From: Actinoplanes nipponensis
GTDB lineage: Bacteria; Actinomycetota; Actinomycetes; Mycobacteriales; Micromonosporaceae
DNA: 64,000 nucleotides
Assembly: GCF_016862275.1 (NCBI RefSeq)
Contig: NZ_BOMQ01000079.1
Location: forward strand, 105,482-169,481
Direction of reading: 5' to 3'
Shown here: positions 26,189 to 35,823 of the stretch, in pieces
How positions within the stretch are numbered: the first letter of the stretch is position 1
Layout of the letters: each line of letters starts with the position of its first letter
Made by a program: the position numbers and the translations under genes
Notes under the pieces: model-generated
What the model was told of the DNA's origin: nothing
Databases searched by the model: none
What the model saw: the letters and a program-made list of their open reading frames with translations, nothing else

Positions 26189-27115
26189 CTGAGTGAGTGT
26201 TTTGAAGGGGTGCCGGACGGCGTGTCCGGAGTGATCTCCGGCTACGGCGTGACAGTGCAGGCATGGCCCGTCAGCGTGCGTATCCGTCCGACCTGACTGA
26301 TGAACAGTGGGAGATCATCGAGCCGATGCTCCCGCTGATCAAGGAGCCAGGCCGGATTCCGAAGCATCCGTTCCGTGACGTCGTGGACGCGATTTTGTAC
26401 ATCGATCGGTCGGGGTGCTCCTGGCGGCAACTGCCGGTGGACTTCCCGCCCTGGCAGACCGTCTACGGCTGGTTCCGGCAGTGGAAAGCCCGCGGGGTCA
26501 CCGAGCGGATCCTCGATGAGCTGCGCGAGCAGGTGCGTCTTGCCGAGGGCCGCGAGGCCGAGCCGTCGGCCGGGGTCATCGACTCGCAATCGGTCAAAGG
26601 AGCCGACACCGTCGGCAGAGACTCCCGTGGCTACGACGCGGGCAAGAAAGTCAACGGGCGTAAACGATTCATCGTCACCGACACCCTCGGACTGCTGGTC
26701 AGTGTCACCGTTCTCGCGGCGTCGTGGCAGGACCGCGACGGCGCCAAGACCGCCCTGCTCGGGGTCTATCTGTTCACGCCGATCCGATACGTGTTCGCCG
26801 ATCAAGGCTTCGCCGGACGGCTGGTCGAGTGGGCCGCCCGCACGCTGCGGATGGTGATCGACATCGTGCGTAAGCCCGAAGGGCAGCGTGGCTTTCAGGT
26901 TCATCCCAAGCGCTGGGTGGTGGAAAGGACCCTCGCGTGGTTGACCGCTCACCGCCGCCTGGCCCGCGACTACGAGCGTGACCCGGCAGTGTCCGAAGAG
27001 ATGATCCGCTGGGCCGGCATCCACCAGATGCTGCGCCGACTTACCCGCGGCGGACCCGCCCGCCGCCAGCAACGACGACAAGCCCGAACCACAACCCTCT
27101 AAAACACCCACTGAG
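26189..27115 (+). mobile_element. IS5-family insertion sequence, apparently intact (927 bp)
   Basis: The imperfect terminal inverted repeats are CTGAGTGAGTGTTTT at 26189-26203 and, on the other strand, CTCAGTGGGTGTTTT at 27101-27115, matching at 13 of 15 positions. They flank a single full-length transposase gene. I could not fix the target duplication, so the outer ends may be off by a few bases. The sequence just beyond the right end begins AGGCGTGTTT, identical to the terminus of the other IS at 39644. Confidence 0.82.
26263..27102 (+). CDS. IS5-family transposase
   Basis: The 279-residue product starts PSDLTDEQWEIIEPMLP, the usual N-terminal DUF4096-like domain of IS5 transposases. It continues with IDRSGCSWRQLPVDFPPWQT, then the DDE catalytic domain: GVIDSQSVKG (first D), VFADQGFAG (second D) and a final WVVERTLAWLTAHRRL block with the glutamate. 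Length and motifs are complete, so it is probably active. A 320-residue antisense frame across the same interval is a GC artefact. Confidence 0.92.
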   Translation: MARQRAYPSDLTDEQWEIIEPMLPLIKEPGRIPKHPFRDVVDAILYIDRSGCSWRQLPVDFPPWQTVYGWFRQWKARGVTERILDELREQVRLAEGREAEPSAGVIDSQSVKGADTVGRDSRGYDAGKKVNGRKRFIVTDTLGLLVSVTVLAASWQDRDGAKTALLGVYLFTPIRYVFADQGFAGRLVEWAARTLRMVIDIVRKPEGQRGFQVHPKRWVVERTLAWLTAHRRLARDYERDPAVSEEMIRWAGIHQMLRRLTRGGPARRQQRRQARTTTL

Positions 27116-27238
27116 GCGTGTTTGTGAGCCGACGGTTCTTGCTCATATCGGAACGGACGAGCTGATCGCTCCGCGAATGGAATGGCAGGAGGCGCTTCGA
27201 GCATCGTGGCGGAAGTCCTGGCCCGTCGTGGCTGGACC

Positions 27239-27910
27239 TCACGGAAGCAGCTCGTGGGCCCACCCGCTCGTGAGTCGCATGGTTTCCCGCATCAGGTGTC
27301 GGCGCACCACCACAGACCAATCCCACTCCGGATCCGGGATGTCGAGCATGCGGCCGACGACCGAACGAAGATATTGCGGGCGGATGGTCCGGTCGGCCAC
27401 AAAGACATCATGGGAATTACCATCAGAGCAATAGTAATAGGACTGATTGGCCGATGCGTAGCGATGCAGATCCTCGAACGTTTGTATCCGTGCTGGCTTC
27501 AACCCGTCGTTGACGATATGGCGGCGGATTTGCTTCCCGTCGACGGGGAGCAAATGCCAGTGTGCGTGCGTAATGCACGCGGACGGCATCGTCGTCGAGG
27601 ACCTGTGTTCGATTACGGCCATCCTGCCGAACACGTCGACGTAGGCCTGCCGCAGCCGGCGGACGAGCGCATTCACGACGCCCGCAAGATCTGGTACCAA
27701 ATGCCCGAAGCTCAGGTAATGACGTTCCGGAACCAATAACAAGTGACCGGCGACCAACGGGGAGACATCGACAATAAGCCGTAGGCCGGGAACCGACAGA
27801 ACGACCCGATGTGGCGGCTCACCGACGTAGATCGAATTGAAGACCTCGTCGTCGGACCAACCCATGGAATCGCAATGATCGGTGACCCCACAAGACTCAT
27901 GCATCGACAT
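27239..27910 (-). CDS. HIT-superfamily protein
   Basis: The 223-residue product starts at an ATG with GGAG five bases upstream. Residues about 110-120 read THAHWHLLP, the histidine-triad motif of HIT nucleotide hydrolases and transferases; the preceding HLLLVPERHYLSFG is the usual HIT strand-helix. A C-terminal extension of about 100 residues is not typical of short HIT proteins. It is the third gene of a minus-strand group with a MazG-like gene and a ThiL-like gene, suggesting a shared nucleotide-related task. The IS1380 insertion upstream may have cut it off from its promoter. Confidence 0.8.
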   Translation of the reverse strand: MSMHESCGVTDHCDSMGWSDDEVFNSIYVGEPPHRVVLSVPGLRLIVDVSPLVAGHLLLVPERHYLSFGHLVPDLAGVVNALVRRLRQAYVDVFGRMAVIEHRSSTTMPSACITHAHWHLLPVDGKQIRRHIVNDGLKPARIQTFEDLHRYASANQSYYYCSDGNSHDVFVADRTIRPQYLRSVVGRMLDIPDPEWDWSVVVRRHLMRETMRLTSGWAHELLP

Positions 27911-27993
27911 CACCGCTCCAATCGTCGGGCCAAGTACCGCTAACCGAGAACACCGCCCGCTTCGGTCGACAAGGAAGAGCCGTGCATGAGCCG

Positions 27994-28320
27994 TCAATCA
28001 TCAACGGTCCACAAATATCGCTGCCGAAAACCGCCGTTCCGTTGGTATTTCGACAGCCGGGCAGCCTCCAGATCGCCTGCGCTGTAACCCAGATCAGTTG
28101 CCAACGCGAACACGACCTCGACGATGTCGGCGAGTTCACCGAGGTCTTCGGCGTGAAGGTATTCCTGGGTTTCCTCCAAGAGCTTCATCCGCAGAGCCTC
28201 ACGGTACTCTGCGTCCGAGGCGACCCGGACGACTGGACGTCGCCCGGTGGCCCGAATGATCTCAGGGATGCCGTCGCGGACAAGCTTCTCCATCTCGTTG
28301 CTGCCCTCACTTTCTGCCAT
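27994..28320 (-). CDS. MazG-like / PRA-PH-fold nucleotide pyrophosphohydrolase
   Basis: The product has 108 residues, or 99 if the ATG at 28293 is used (MEKLVRDGIPEII). KLVRDGIPEII followed by the metal-binding pattern KLLEETQEYLHAEDLGELAD (E-E-x2-E ... E-x2-D) is characteristic of the MazG-like all-alpha NTP pyrophosphohydrolases that clear non-canonical nucleotides. No strong ribosome binding site distinguishes the two starts. The gene begins 20 bases after the stop of the disrupted ThiL-like gene, so they formed one operon before the IS insertion. Confidence 0.8.
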   Translation of the reverse strand: MAESEGSNEMEKLVRDGIPEIIRATGRRPVVRVASDAEYREALRMKLLEETQEYLHAEDLGELADIVEVVFALATDLGYSAGDLEAARLSKYQRNGGFRQRYLWTVDD

Positions 28321-28339
28321 GTCCGGTCGGAGCGGAGGC

Positions 28340-28558
28340 TCATGTGTTCCCCGTATCTCGCTGGGGCGGTTGTCGGGAGACGGCATCAACTACCAGCCGA
28401 CCGGGGTCGTCGGTCTGGTGTTTCCACGCTACGCCCGGTAACGGCTCAGGCGAACCGCCTCGGCGTCGTAGCCACACTTCACCGTCGGATGCAGTTGCCC
28501 GACCGATCGGCTCGAAAGCGAGACCGTGACGGGAGAACTCCGCGCGACACAGGTCTAG
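28340..28558 (-). pseudogene. 3' portion of the IS-split ThiL-like gene
   Basis: Read on the minus strand from the CTAG target site, the frame encodes LDLCRAEFSRHGLAFEPIGR and later GEVWLRRRGGSPEPLPGVAW before a TGA at 28340-28342. Joined to 30238-31144 with one CTAG removed, it restores an uninterrupted 374-codon frame. The FEPIGRAT and following strands match the ThiL C-terminal end. Confidence 0.85.
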
Positions 28559-30237
28559 CCTCGGCCCTTCAGTAAGGGCGGCCGGTAGCGGTGGCCGGGA
28601 ACGCGAAAGTGCCTTCTGATCTGGAACGATGGGACTTGTCTAGGGTTCCATCTGTCCGTCTCGGAAGGCACTTCCAGGGTGCAGAATACCGGCACGCGTC
28701 CGAAGGTTGTCGTCACTGGTGGGGCTCGGGGTGTGGTCGGTCATGCGGGCACCCGCCTGCTCACGGATCTGGCGGACAAGACCGGGTTGACCAGCGGTTT
28801 CGTTCAAGCGTTGGGTTCGGACCGGGTGCGCCGGTCGGTGCATGAGCCGGGTCGGGTCGCGGTCGATCTGGCGGTGTTGCTGGCCGATGGTGGCGAGGCG
28901 ATCGCGGACCTGGCGGTGTTGCGGCAGCAGCCGGGCCTGTTCGGGCCGGTGGCCTCGGACGCCACCGCGTGGCGGGTTCTGGACAGCATTGATGAGCCGG
29001 CCCTGCAGCGGTTGCGGGCCGCTCGCGCGGCCGCGCGGGAACTGGCCTGGGCCCAGCTGGTCGAGACCCGCCGGTTGTTGCCGGCCACGACGATCGTGGG
29101 CCGACGGCTTGCGGGGTTCGTCCTGGACATCGACGCGACGATCGTGTTGTCGCATTCGGAGAAGGAAGCCGCAGCGCCGACCTGGAAACACACGTTCGGT
29201 TTCCATCCGTTGCTGTGTTTCCTCGACGCGACCGGCGAGGCCCTGAGCGGCCTGCTGCGGCCCGGCAACGCCGGATCCAACACCGCCGCCGACCACGTCG
29301 TCGTGCTCGACCAGGCGCTCGAACAGCTCCCGGAGCAGCATCGTTACGGCAACCCGATCCTCGTCCGCTGCGATTCGGCAGGCAGCAGCCACGCGTTCCT
29401 GGCCCATATCCGCGGGCTGCGCGAGCATGGCCTGCACATCGAGTTCTCCGTCGGTGTCGCGATCGGCGAGCCGATACGCACGGCAATCACCGCCGCCACC
29501 GACTGGATCCCCGCTCTGGACAGCGATGGCAGCCTGCGCGAGCAGGCGCAGGTCACGGAGCTGACAGGCCTGATCGATCCCGCCGCGCTGGCTGGATTCC
29601 CGGCCGGCACGAGGCTGATCTGCCGGCGCGAGGTCCCCCATCCCGGCGCTCAACTGTCACTGTTCGACCAGGTCAACGGCATGCGGCACCAGGTCTTCGC
29701 CACCGACACACCACACAGCGCCGGAATGTCGACCCAGCTGCTGGAGGTCCGCCACCGCGCGCACGCCCGGGTCGAGGACCGCATCCGCACGGGTAAGACC
29801 ACCGGGTTCGGCCGGTTCCCGTCCCGCCAGTTCGCCATCAACCAGGCCTGGCTCGAGCTTGCCCTGACCGGTGTCGACCTGCTCGCCTGGACCCGGCACC
29901 TGCTCCTGGACGGGCCCCTGGCTCTGGCCGAGCCGAAAACGGTGCGCTACCGGTTGCTACACGTCGCCGCGAAGATCAGCCGCACCGCCCGGATCGCCAC
30001 CCTGCGCATCGCCGAAGGCTGGCCCTGGACCGAACACCTCATCCAAGCCTTCCAACGGCTCGGTCAGTTACCCGAACCCGTTCCCTGACAACGAAATCCG
30101 CCGCACCAACGACCAGGACCCACGGAGCAACCGGCCTACGGCCGGGCGACACCGCCTGCCCACAGCCGCCACCACCAGACCCGGACCACCGCGATCACCG
30201 CGATCACCAAGCCACACCGCTTAATGAAAGACGGAGG
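28559..30237 (+). mobile_element. IS1380-family insertion sequence (1679 bp) with CTAG target duplication
   Basis: The terminal inverted repeats start CCTCGGCCCTTCAGTAAG at 28559 and, on the other strand, CCTCCGTCTTTCATTAAG ending at 30237. The 4-bp direct repeat CTAG lies on both sides (28555-28558 and 30238-30241). The single transposase gene is intact. The element interrupts a ThiL-like gene, and removing it plus one CTAG restores the reading frame. Confidence 0.92.
28679..30088 (+). CDS. IS1380-family transposase
   Basis: The product has 469 residues from a GTG start. The DDE domain is visible: VLDIDATIVLSHSEKEAAAP (first D), LVRCDSAGSSHAFL (second D), and a C-terminal FGRFPSRQFAINQAWLELAL segment typical of IS1380 transposases. 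TFGFHPLLCFLDATGEAL is the conserved region after the first aspartate. Length is normal for the family, so the element is likely active. Confidence 0.93.
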   Translation: MQNTGTRPKVVVTGGARGVVGHAGTRLLTDLADKTGLTSGFVQALGSDRVRRSVHEPGRVAVDLAVLLADGGEAIADLAVLRQQPGLFGPVASDATAWRVLDSIDEPALQRLRAARAAARELAWAQLVETRRLLPATTIVGRRLAGFVLDIDATIVLSHSEKEAAAPTWKHTFGFHPLLCFLDATGEALSGLLRPGNAGSNTAADHVVVLDQALEQLPEQHRYGNPILVRCDSAGSSHAFLAHIRGLREHGLHIEFSVGVAIGEPIRTAITAATDWIPALDSDGSLREQAQVTELTGLIDPAALAGFPAGTRLICRREVPHPGAQLSLFDQVNGMRHQVFATDTPHSAGMSTQLLEVRHRAHARVEDRIRTGKTTGFGRFPSRQFAINQAWLELALTGVDLLAWTRHLLLDGPLALAEPKTVRYRLLHVAAKISRTARIATLRIAEGWPWTEHLIQAFQRLGQLPEPVP

Positions 30238-31144
30238 CTAGTGCGGATTCTGGCACCGTGAATGCAAGCTGGAAATCGGCTGACGCACTAAAGGCCAGGC
30301 TCAACGGGTCAACACCGAGTATCCCGGCCACAGCGGCCACGCTGGGCGGGACGGGTATCGCCGCCTCGTCGACGTCGAAGCCTACCGAACTGGCAGCAGC
30401 GAGCTGCTCGACGGTGGCCTTGAGTCCATCCGAGGTGTCTTGGCAGGCCGTGGCATACCTACCATTGGACAGGACCCGGCCTTCCGCGATTCTCGGACGT
30501 GGCCTTCGCCATGCCCCAAGCAGTGTCCGCTCGAGCTCCTCAGTAAGGCGCGGGCCGGCTGGCTTCAGGCCGGGAAAGTACGCAACGGCAGACCCGGCTG
30601 TGCCACAAGCGCCGGTTATGCAGAGGACGTCGCCGGGTTGCGCGCCGGCGCGGGTCAAGGCAGTGCCTTGTGCGCAGATCCCCACCGCCGTACCGGAGAG
30701 AACGATGCGCTCAGCATCGCCGATGTCGCCGCCAACATTGAGCGTGCCGGCATCGGCACATGCCTGGTTGATCCCGGCCATGATGTCCAGAAAGGCCGCA
30801 TCGTTCAAAGTCCGCGGATACCGCACAACGGTCAGCACGCCGATCGGCAACGCGCCCATGGCAGCGAGGTCGCTGAGATTGGCAGCGACGAGGAAGTAGC
30901 CGATGTCGAAGTTCGACAGCAGTCCGTGTTCGTAGAGGGCGAACTTGGAGCCGCGCACGTAGTCAGAACCCACCACCAGACTTACAGGGCCGGCGAGGTC
31001 ATACACCGCGCAATCGTCGCGAGCGTCGGCGCCGGCAACCAGCCGGGCTTCGAGTCCGCTCGAGTCGCCCAGGACAGCGCCGGATTGACCACGGAGGAAG
31101 CGCTGAACGAGCTGGTCCACCCGCGTAGGCTCATCAGAATACAT
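30238..31144 (-). pseudogene. 5' portion of a ThiL-like (AIR synthase-related) gene split by IS1380
   Basis: The start is an ATG at 31144 with GAGGTG five bases upstream. The product matches the ThiL/PurM fold: ARDDCAVYD, ANLSDLAAMGALPIG and NVGGDIGDAERIVLSG correspond to the metal- and ATP-binding stretches of thiamine-monophosphate kinase-like enzymes, followed by CQDTSDGLKATVEQL. As it stands the protein ends VFH at a stop inside the IS terminal repeat, losing about 70 C-terminal residues. The intact protein would be 373 residues. The true substrate is uncertain, since the family includes several ATP-dependent kinases. The insertion should also reduce expression of the MazG-like and HIT genes downstream. 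Confidence 0.85.
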
Positions 31145-31565
31145 CGACACCTCATTGGCTGCATGAGCGGACGTTGGCCACGGAAAGGACGTGGCCACGA
31201 TACCGTGGGTGCGCGAGAACTCGTTACCAGCGGTGACCTTGGTGAAGCGATGGCTTCTGCTGTGCCGAATCCAGTGCGCCTGATGTTTCGCTTGATCCGG
31301 TCCCAAGTGTGATGCTCGGTGTCACCTTCTGCTGGAAGATCGGCCAGCACGCGACCGCCAGGCGGCTATGGAGATCGCAAGTCAGCACCGTGCAGCGGAG
31401 CGTCGACCGACACGAATCGTGTCAGAGCCATCCCGCTGTTCAATGCGACAACTTCAGTCGAGCTTGCCGGCAGACGGCACGAAAAGCCAATCACATGTCA
31501 TCGTCCAACCGGACCGGAATATACTTGGCGTCGGTGACGCGGGACCCTGTGCGACCGTCGATACA
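31145..31565. other. Intergenic region without a gene
   Basis: No convincing coding pattern is present on either strand; the open frames that cross it have no protein-like composition. It should contain the promoter for the ThiL-like gene and possibly the terminator of the membrane protein gene at 31566, but neither could be pinpointed. Confidence 0.5.
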
Positions 31566-32192
31566 TTAATCGCTCTTCTTGGAAAGTCGAATGATCTCCC
31601 GGTACGTCATCATCCATATGATGGCCGCGCCCAGCGCCGCCAAACCCCGACCATTCGACGCGAAATGGATATTGATTCTCCATGACGCTAACAAACGCCA
31701 CGTCCAGGCGGCAATGCTAGTTGCGTACACGATCGCTATCGCGCGGTTGTGCCATACGCTGAATACGCCGAACAGTCGCAGTCGTCCACTGGGGCGAGTC
31801 GAAAATGGTCCCCCGCCCGCGGGCCGCGGTGTGGATTCGAGGTTAGCAAACTCGCCGTCCAATTGAACGAGGCGTTTGCCTAAAGCATCGTGGACCTGCG
31901 TATTCCTGATCTCGTACAATGTGATTCCGCACAGGAATAGCATGCCTGCGGCATATGCCGGCCAAGGAAGTACCTGCGCAACGCCTACCATACTGCCCGT
32001 GGGCACGAGCGCAATAAGCTTGAAGCGGATATCCACTAACTGCCGCCAGGCGTCAAAGGTAGTCTTGTAGTCGAGTTCGGCCAGTCGACTCAATTCTGCA
32101 TTTGACGTGGAAGGATCAAGTTTTTCCTCAGCCGCGGCGGAGCCCGGCTGGTCGGCTCGCTGAGTACGCATCACGCGCGACCGTTTATTCAC
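31566..32192 (-). CDS. Small membrane protein of unknown function
   Basis: The 208-residue product starts at a GTG with GAGG about six bases upstream. After a charged N terminus of about 55 residues there are two adjacent hydrophobic spans (LIALVPTGSMVGVAQVL and PAYAAGMLFLCGITLY). A middle soluble loop follows, then two more spans (AIAIVYATSIAAWTW and LAALGAAIIWMMTY). The composition is lower in GC than the flanks, suggesting transfer. No family recognised. Confidence 0.7.
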   Translation of the reverse strand: MNKRSRVMRTQRADQPGSAAAEEKLDPSTSNAELSRLAELDYKTTFDAWRQLVDIRFKLIALVPTGSMVGVAQVLPWPAYAAGMLFLCGITLYEIRNTQVHDALGKRLVQLDGEFANLESTPRPAGGGPFSTRPSGRLRLFGVFSVWHNRAIAIVYATSIAAWTWRLLASWRINIHFASNGRGLAALGAAIIWMMTYREIIRLSKKSD

Positions 32193-32301
32193 TTACATCC
32201 TCAACTACACGATTGGTCTTTAACGTATAAGTTCCAGGATACCGGGGCTCACCTGCTTCAGCGTGACCTACGACGGCGATTCACACATCTCGGCTCGTGG
32301 G

Positions 32302-32883
32302 CTACGTACCGAGAAGATCAACCTGGCTGCGCTTCAGCTGGCGATACATGCCTGCTATGTGCTCGTGCAAGCTATCACCCGGATGATCTATCACGGACGT
32401 GAGTTCTGTTTCGTCACCTTCCGCCCATCGCGCCAGGACGACCTCGTAACCGTTGACATGCGCGCAGAAAGATAGCAGGCACTCCGGGATTTGGTCCCCC
32501 TCAATCAAGTCGGTGTTCGACAGTAGTGTTTCAAGCATCCTCCTATTGAGAGGCATGAAGACGTGTTCTAGCCAATATTTCCACCCCTCAATCTCCTTAA
32601 CTGTCGGATGGCTCACTGGATCATCCAGAAGATGCCGACGATCGGGACCGTATTTCTCACGGAATTCTTGGAATGATGACTCGGAAGCCCTCGAAAGGGC
32701 ATGCATCGGTCCGTAGAGCTGGCTAATCTGCCGACTGACGTGAGCGAGTTGATTCGCACGTCCCGAGAGCCTCCTGGTTGTCTGATAGGTCAAGAACGAT
32801 GAAAGCAGCGCAACAATCAAGCTGACACAACCGCTACCCACGCTGCGGTCATCGTTGCCTCCTCTGTAGCCGCTGGTCACCAT
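32302..32883 (-). CDS. Membrane-anchored hypothetical protein
   Basis: The product has 193 residues. I chose the ATG at 32883 because AGGGA lies six bases upstream; a TTG nine codons earlier at 32904 is possible. One hydrophobic span near residues 20-38 (VSLIVALLSSFLTY) is followed by a helical, charged cytoplasmic-like region of about 150 residues (SRQISQLYGPMHALSRAS, LEHVFMPLNRRMLETLL). No known domain. It is another gene of lower GC within the acquired stretch. Confidence 0.68.
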   Translation of the reverse strand: MVTSGYRGGNDDRSVGSGCVSLIVALLSSFLTYQTTRRLSGRANQLAHVSRQISQLYGPMHALSRASESSFQEFREKYGPDRRHLLDDPVSHPTVKEIEGWKYWLEHVFMPLNRRMLETLLSNTDLIEGDQIPECLLSFCAHVNGYEVVLARWAEGDETELTSVIDHPGDSLHEHIAGMYRQLKRSQVDLLGT

Positions 32884-33081
32884 CGATGGTCCCTGCAATG
32901 TCAAGGCTGGCCGCTGCCGGCCAGTTGCATTCCCTACGCGCTCATCGAGGCGTCATATGCGCGCTACGTTCGACCAAACGACGATCTTGACATCCGCTCA
33001 TGCCGCTGCATCGCGCGCCGACCAGGGAGGCAGTCACTGTACGTGCCACTCTCCAGTGGGCGCGGTTGGCTCCCGGCGGCC

Positions 33082-35497
33082 TCAGGACTCCGGAACGGTT
33101 CTTCGGTGGGCGACGTCGGCGGCGTAGGTCATCCAGTCTCCGGCGGATGCTTGCTGCCAGGCGACGGCGACCTTGATGTGGATGCCGAGCACGCGGGCGA
33201 GGATGGCGGCGGGGATCTCTGTGGCGAGGCCGAACAGGGCTGTGGAGCGGTCGCGGCCGGCGTGGATGCCGATCTTCTTGAGTCGTTGGCCGAGGTAGTC
33301 GGGGCTGAGGGGCTGGCCGTGTCGCCGGCCGGGAAACAGCCAGGGGGGGGTCGGCGGTCTTGTTGAGGATGGTGTTGGCCCTGCGAGTCTCGACCAGTTC
33401 GAGGACGAGGTCGGCGAGTGGTTCGGGGAGCACGACTGGTGAGCTGCCGAGCAGGAGTTCGACGCGGTTCCCGTGGGTGTTGACGTGCTCGGTGGTGAGG
33501 CGGCTGATCACGCTGAGGTTCTGTGCGTAGAGCAGCAGGAGGAGACCGACGACCCGGTCGGAGGGCTTGAGCGTGGTGTCGCCCAGGAGCCGTCGCGCGT
33601 CGTTCCACCGTTTCTCGCTGTCGAGGGGGCCGGCCGGTCCTTGCCAACGGGCGGCGGGAAAGGTGAGGCCGCGGGCGTGCCGGTGGGCGAGGGCCCAGCG
33701 GACGAAGTGTCCCGTCTCGTGGCGATAGCTGACCTCGTCGGTCGACCATCGGTCGAGGTCGGCCTGGGTGCAGGTCGAAAGGGTCAGGCCGCTGTCGGTC
33801 AGCCAGTCGAGGAGGTTGGTCGCGGCCGTGACGTGGGACCGGATGTTCAGGCACTGCAGGTGAGTGGCGTGGACTCCATTGAGCCGTCGACGCAGTCGCC
33901 GCAGGTGGTGCCAGATCGCGTAGGCGTGCAGGATCTGGCGTTCGTGGGGGTCGGCGCGGGCGGCGAGCGTGGTGGCCGTCCATCGTTCCAGCACGGCAAG
34001 CCGTTCGTCGCGTTCGGGCAGCGCTCCGCTGGCGACCAGAACATTGCGCAGGTGGTCGAGCTTCTTGCTGGACGGCAGCTCGTCGAGGATGTCGTGGGAG
34101 ATGGTGCGCGGATCACGTCCGATCCCGGCGAGGAGCTGCCGGACGTGGGGACGTCGCAGCCAGGCCATGGCGACGTCGGGTCGCTCGACCTCGGTCAGTG
34201 CTCTTTGCAGGTGCGCCAGATCGTCGTTGATGTGTCCGGGGTCCTCCGCGAGGAGGGACCGGAGGTCCTGACCGAGGACGCACCGCTGGCAAGGCCGCGG
34301 GCTCAGCACCCAGGTTGTCTTGCAGGTTGAGCATCGATCCCAGAAATCGGGGTCGGGGTTGACGCATCTCGCGCACAAGGGTTGATCGAGCGTGCCGCCG
34401 CGAAGCTGGGCGGTAGTGCCGCAACCACTGCAGCGCATCCACCGGTGTTGGCAGTTGTCGCACCAGGGCTGACCCGTGGCCCGGGACATCTCGCAGTACG
34501 CGTCACGGCCGCAGATTCCGCAGGTCGCGATCGGTCGAGGACGGCAGTTCTGGCAGAACGGGCCGGCCGCGGTGCGAGCCGCGACGCGGCGGCGCTGCCC
34601 GCAGCCGGAGCAGTCCTCCAGATTGATCGGGTCGTTGACCAGGCAGTTGGGACACAATGGTCCGCCGCCGGGGTCGCGGGCAGCGGGTTCTCGGACGCTG
34701 CCGCAGCGTGAACAGGCCACGGCCCGGGTCTTGGCGAAGCAGTTCCGGCAGATCCGATGTCCATCAAGCTGTTTGGAGAGCGCGACGACCCGCTGGCAGC
34801 GCGGACAGGACGGCGGGAGGACCTTGGCCGCCCCGGTTTTGATCAGCTCGTCGATGAACCGCAGCACCGCGGGCACCGGGGCCAGGGAGCCGGCGCCGGT
34901 GAGCAACTCAGGGTTGTCCAGGATCGCCCACGCCAGACGCCTTTGTCCCGCGGGACGGACGGTGGCCCGGTGGAGAGCATCGAGGACACTCCGGCCGTTG
35001 AGGGCGGGCTCGAGTTCGGTGATCAGGAGGGTGAGCAGGCGCACCGGGTCGTCATCAAGGTCAGGGCAGTGCTCGCAGCGCGGGAGGCCGTGCCGGTCCC
35101 GGGTGCAGACTCGTCTTTCCTCCCCGCACTTGGCGCAGGTCTCGGGCTTGTCCCGGCAAGGCGAGCAGATCACGCACCCCTTCCGGCTGATCAAGTATGA
35201 GACGGTCCGACCGCACTCGCCGCAACAGGGCGCGGCGATGGCCGTCGCGCCGGCGGCGCGTAAGCCCAGCAGCAGTTGGCCCACCGCCCACGGAATGGGA
35301 GGCCTTCCGCTGGTGAGCATCGTCGGATCTGTCAGGAGGTTCTGGGCGAGGCGCCGGCTCTTGGCCCGTCCACCAGCGATCTTGGCGACTTCTTCGCGAA
35401 TGGATGCAGCGGTCAGTGTCGGCTCGACAGCGGTCACGAGCCGGACGACCAGGCCTGTTGGATCAGCGATGACCTCGGCGACCAGAGCAGCGCTCAT
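33082..35497 (-). pseudogene. Zinc-ribbon integrase-like gene with a one-base frameshift
   Basis: The reading frame starts at ATG 35497, overlapping the upstream HTH stop. Residues about 90-400 hold at least eight C-x2-C pairs, an array of zinc ribbons, followed by a helical core-binding-like domain. At a run of eight C on the minus strand (plus-strand G 33343-33350) the frame breaks. Removing one C continues WLFPGRRHGQPLSPDYLGQR to AWQQASAGDWMTYAADVAHR and a stop at 33082. That C-terminal part is closely like the fragment at 39327-39642. Unless the base is a sequencing error, the protein is truncated and mis-terminated; left uncorrected, the frame runs on to 32942. Confidence 0.82.
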
Positions 35498-35823
35498 TCG
35501 CTGGTCGGTGCGATCCGGGCCCGCTTGGGTCGCAGTTCGCCGACCCCGGTCTCCTCACCGACCGCCTTCCTCTTCTTGGCCTGACCGGCGACCGGGAAGG
35601 GTTCGATCAGCTCTTCCATCGTGCAGTCCAAAATATCGAGCAGAGCCATAAGGATCTTCAGGCTCAGCCGTTCGGGGCGATCGACGACCAGCCGGTACAC
35701 CTGGGAAGACGACAACTTGATTCCCCGGTCGGCCAGCGGCGCGAGCAGGTCCGTGGTCGAGAACATGTTCCGGGTCGCCATCACTTGCCGCAGATGCCAC
35801 CGGTAGTCGAGCTTGGCCGTCAT
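35494..35823 (-). CDS. XRE-type HTH regulator of the integrase cassette
   Basis: The product has 109 residues. Residues about 12-75 form a Cro/C1-type helix-turn-helix (DLLAPLADRGIKLSSSQVYR, then LSLKILMALLDILDCTMEEL). The C-terminal 30 residues are lysine/arginine-rich. It overlaps both its neighbours by four bases: integrase, HTH protein and zinc-ribbon protein form one translationally coupled cassette. It probably controls the integrase or directs excision (inference). Confidence 0.82.
   Translation of the reverse strand: MTAKLDYRWHLRQVMATRNMFSTTDLLAPLADRGIKLSSSQVYRLVVDRPERLSLKILMALLDILDCTMEELIEPFPVAGQAKKRKAVGEETGVGELRPKRARIAPTSE

Noticed and set aside
26242..27204. 320-residue open frame antisense to the IS5 transposase
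   Set aside because: The transposase on the plus strand is complete and recognisable, so the antisense frame is an artefact.
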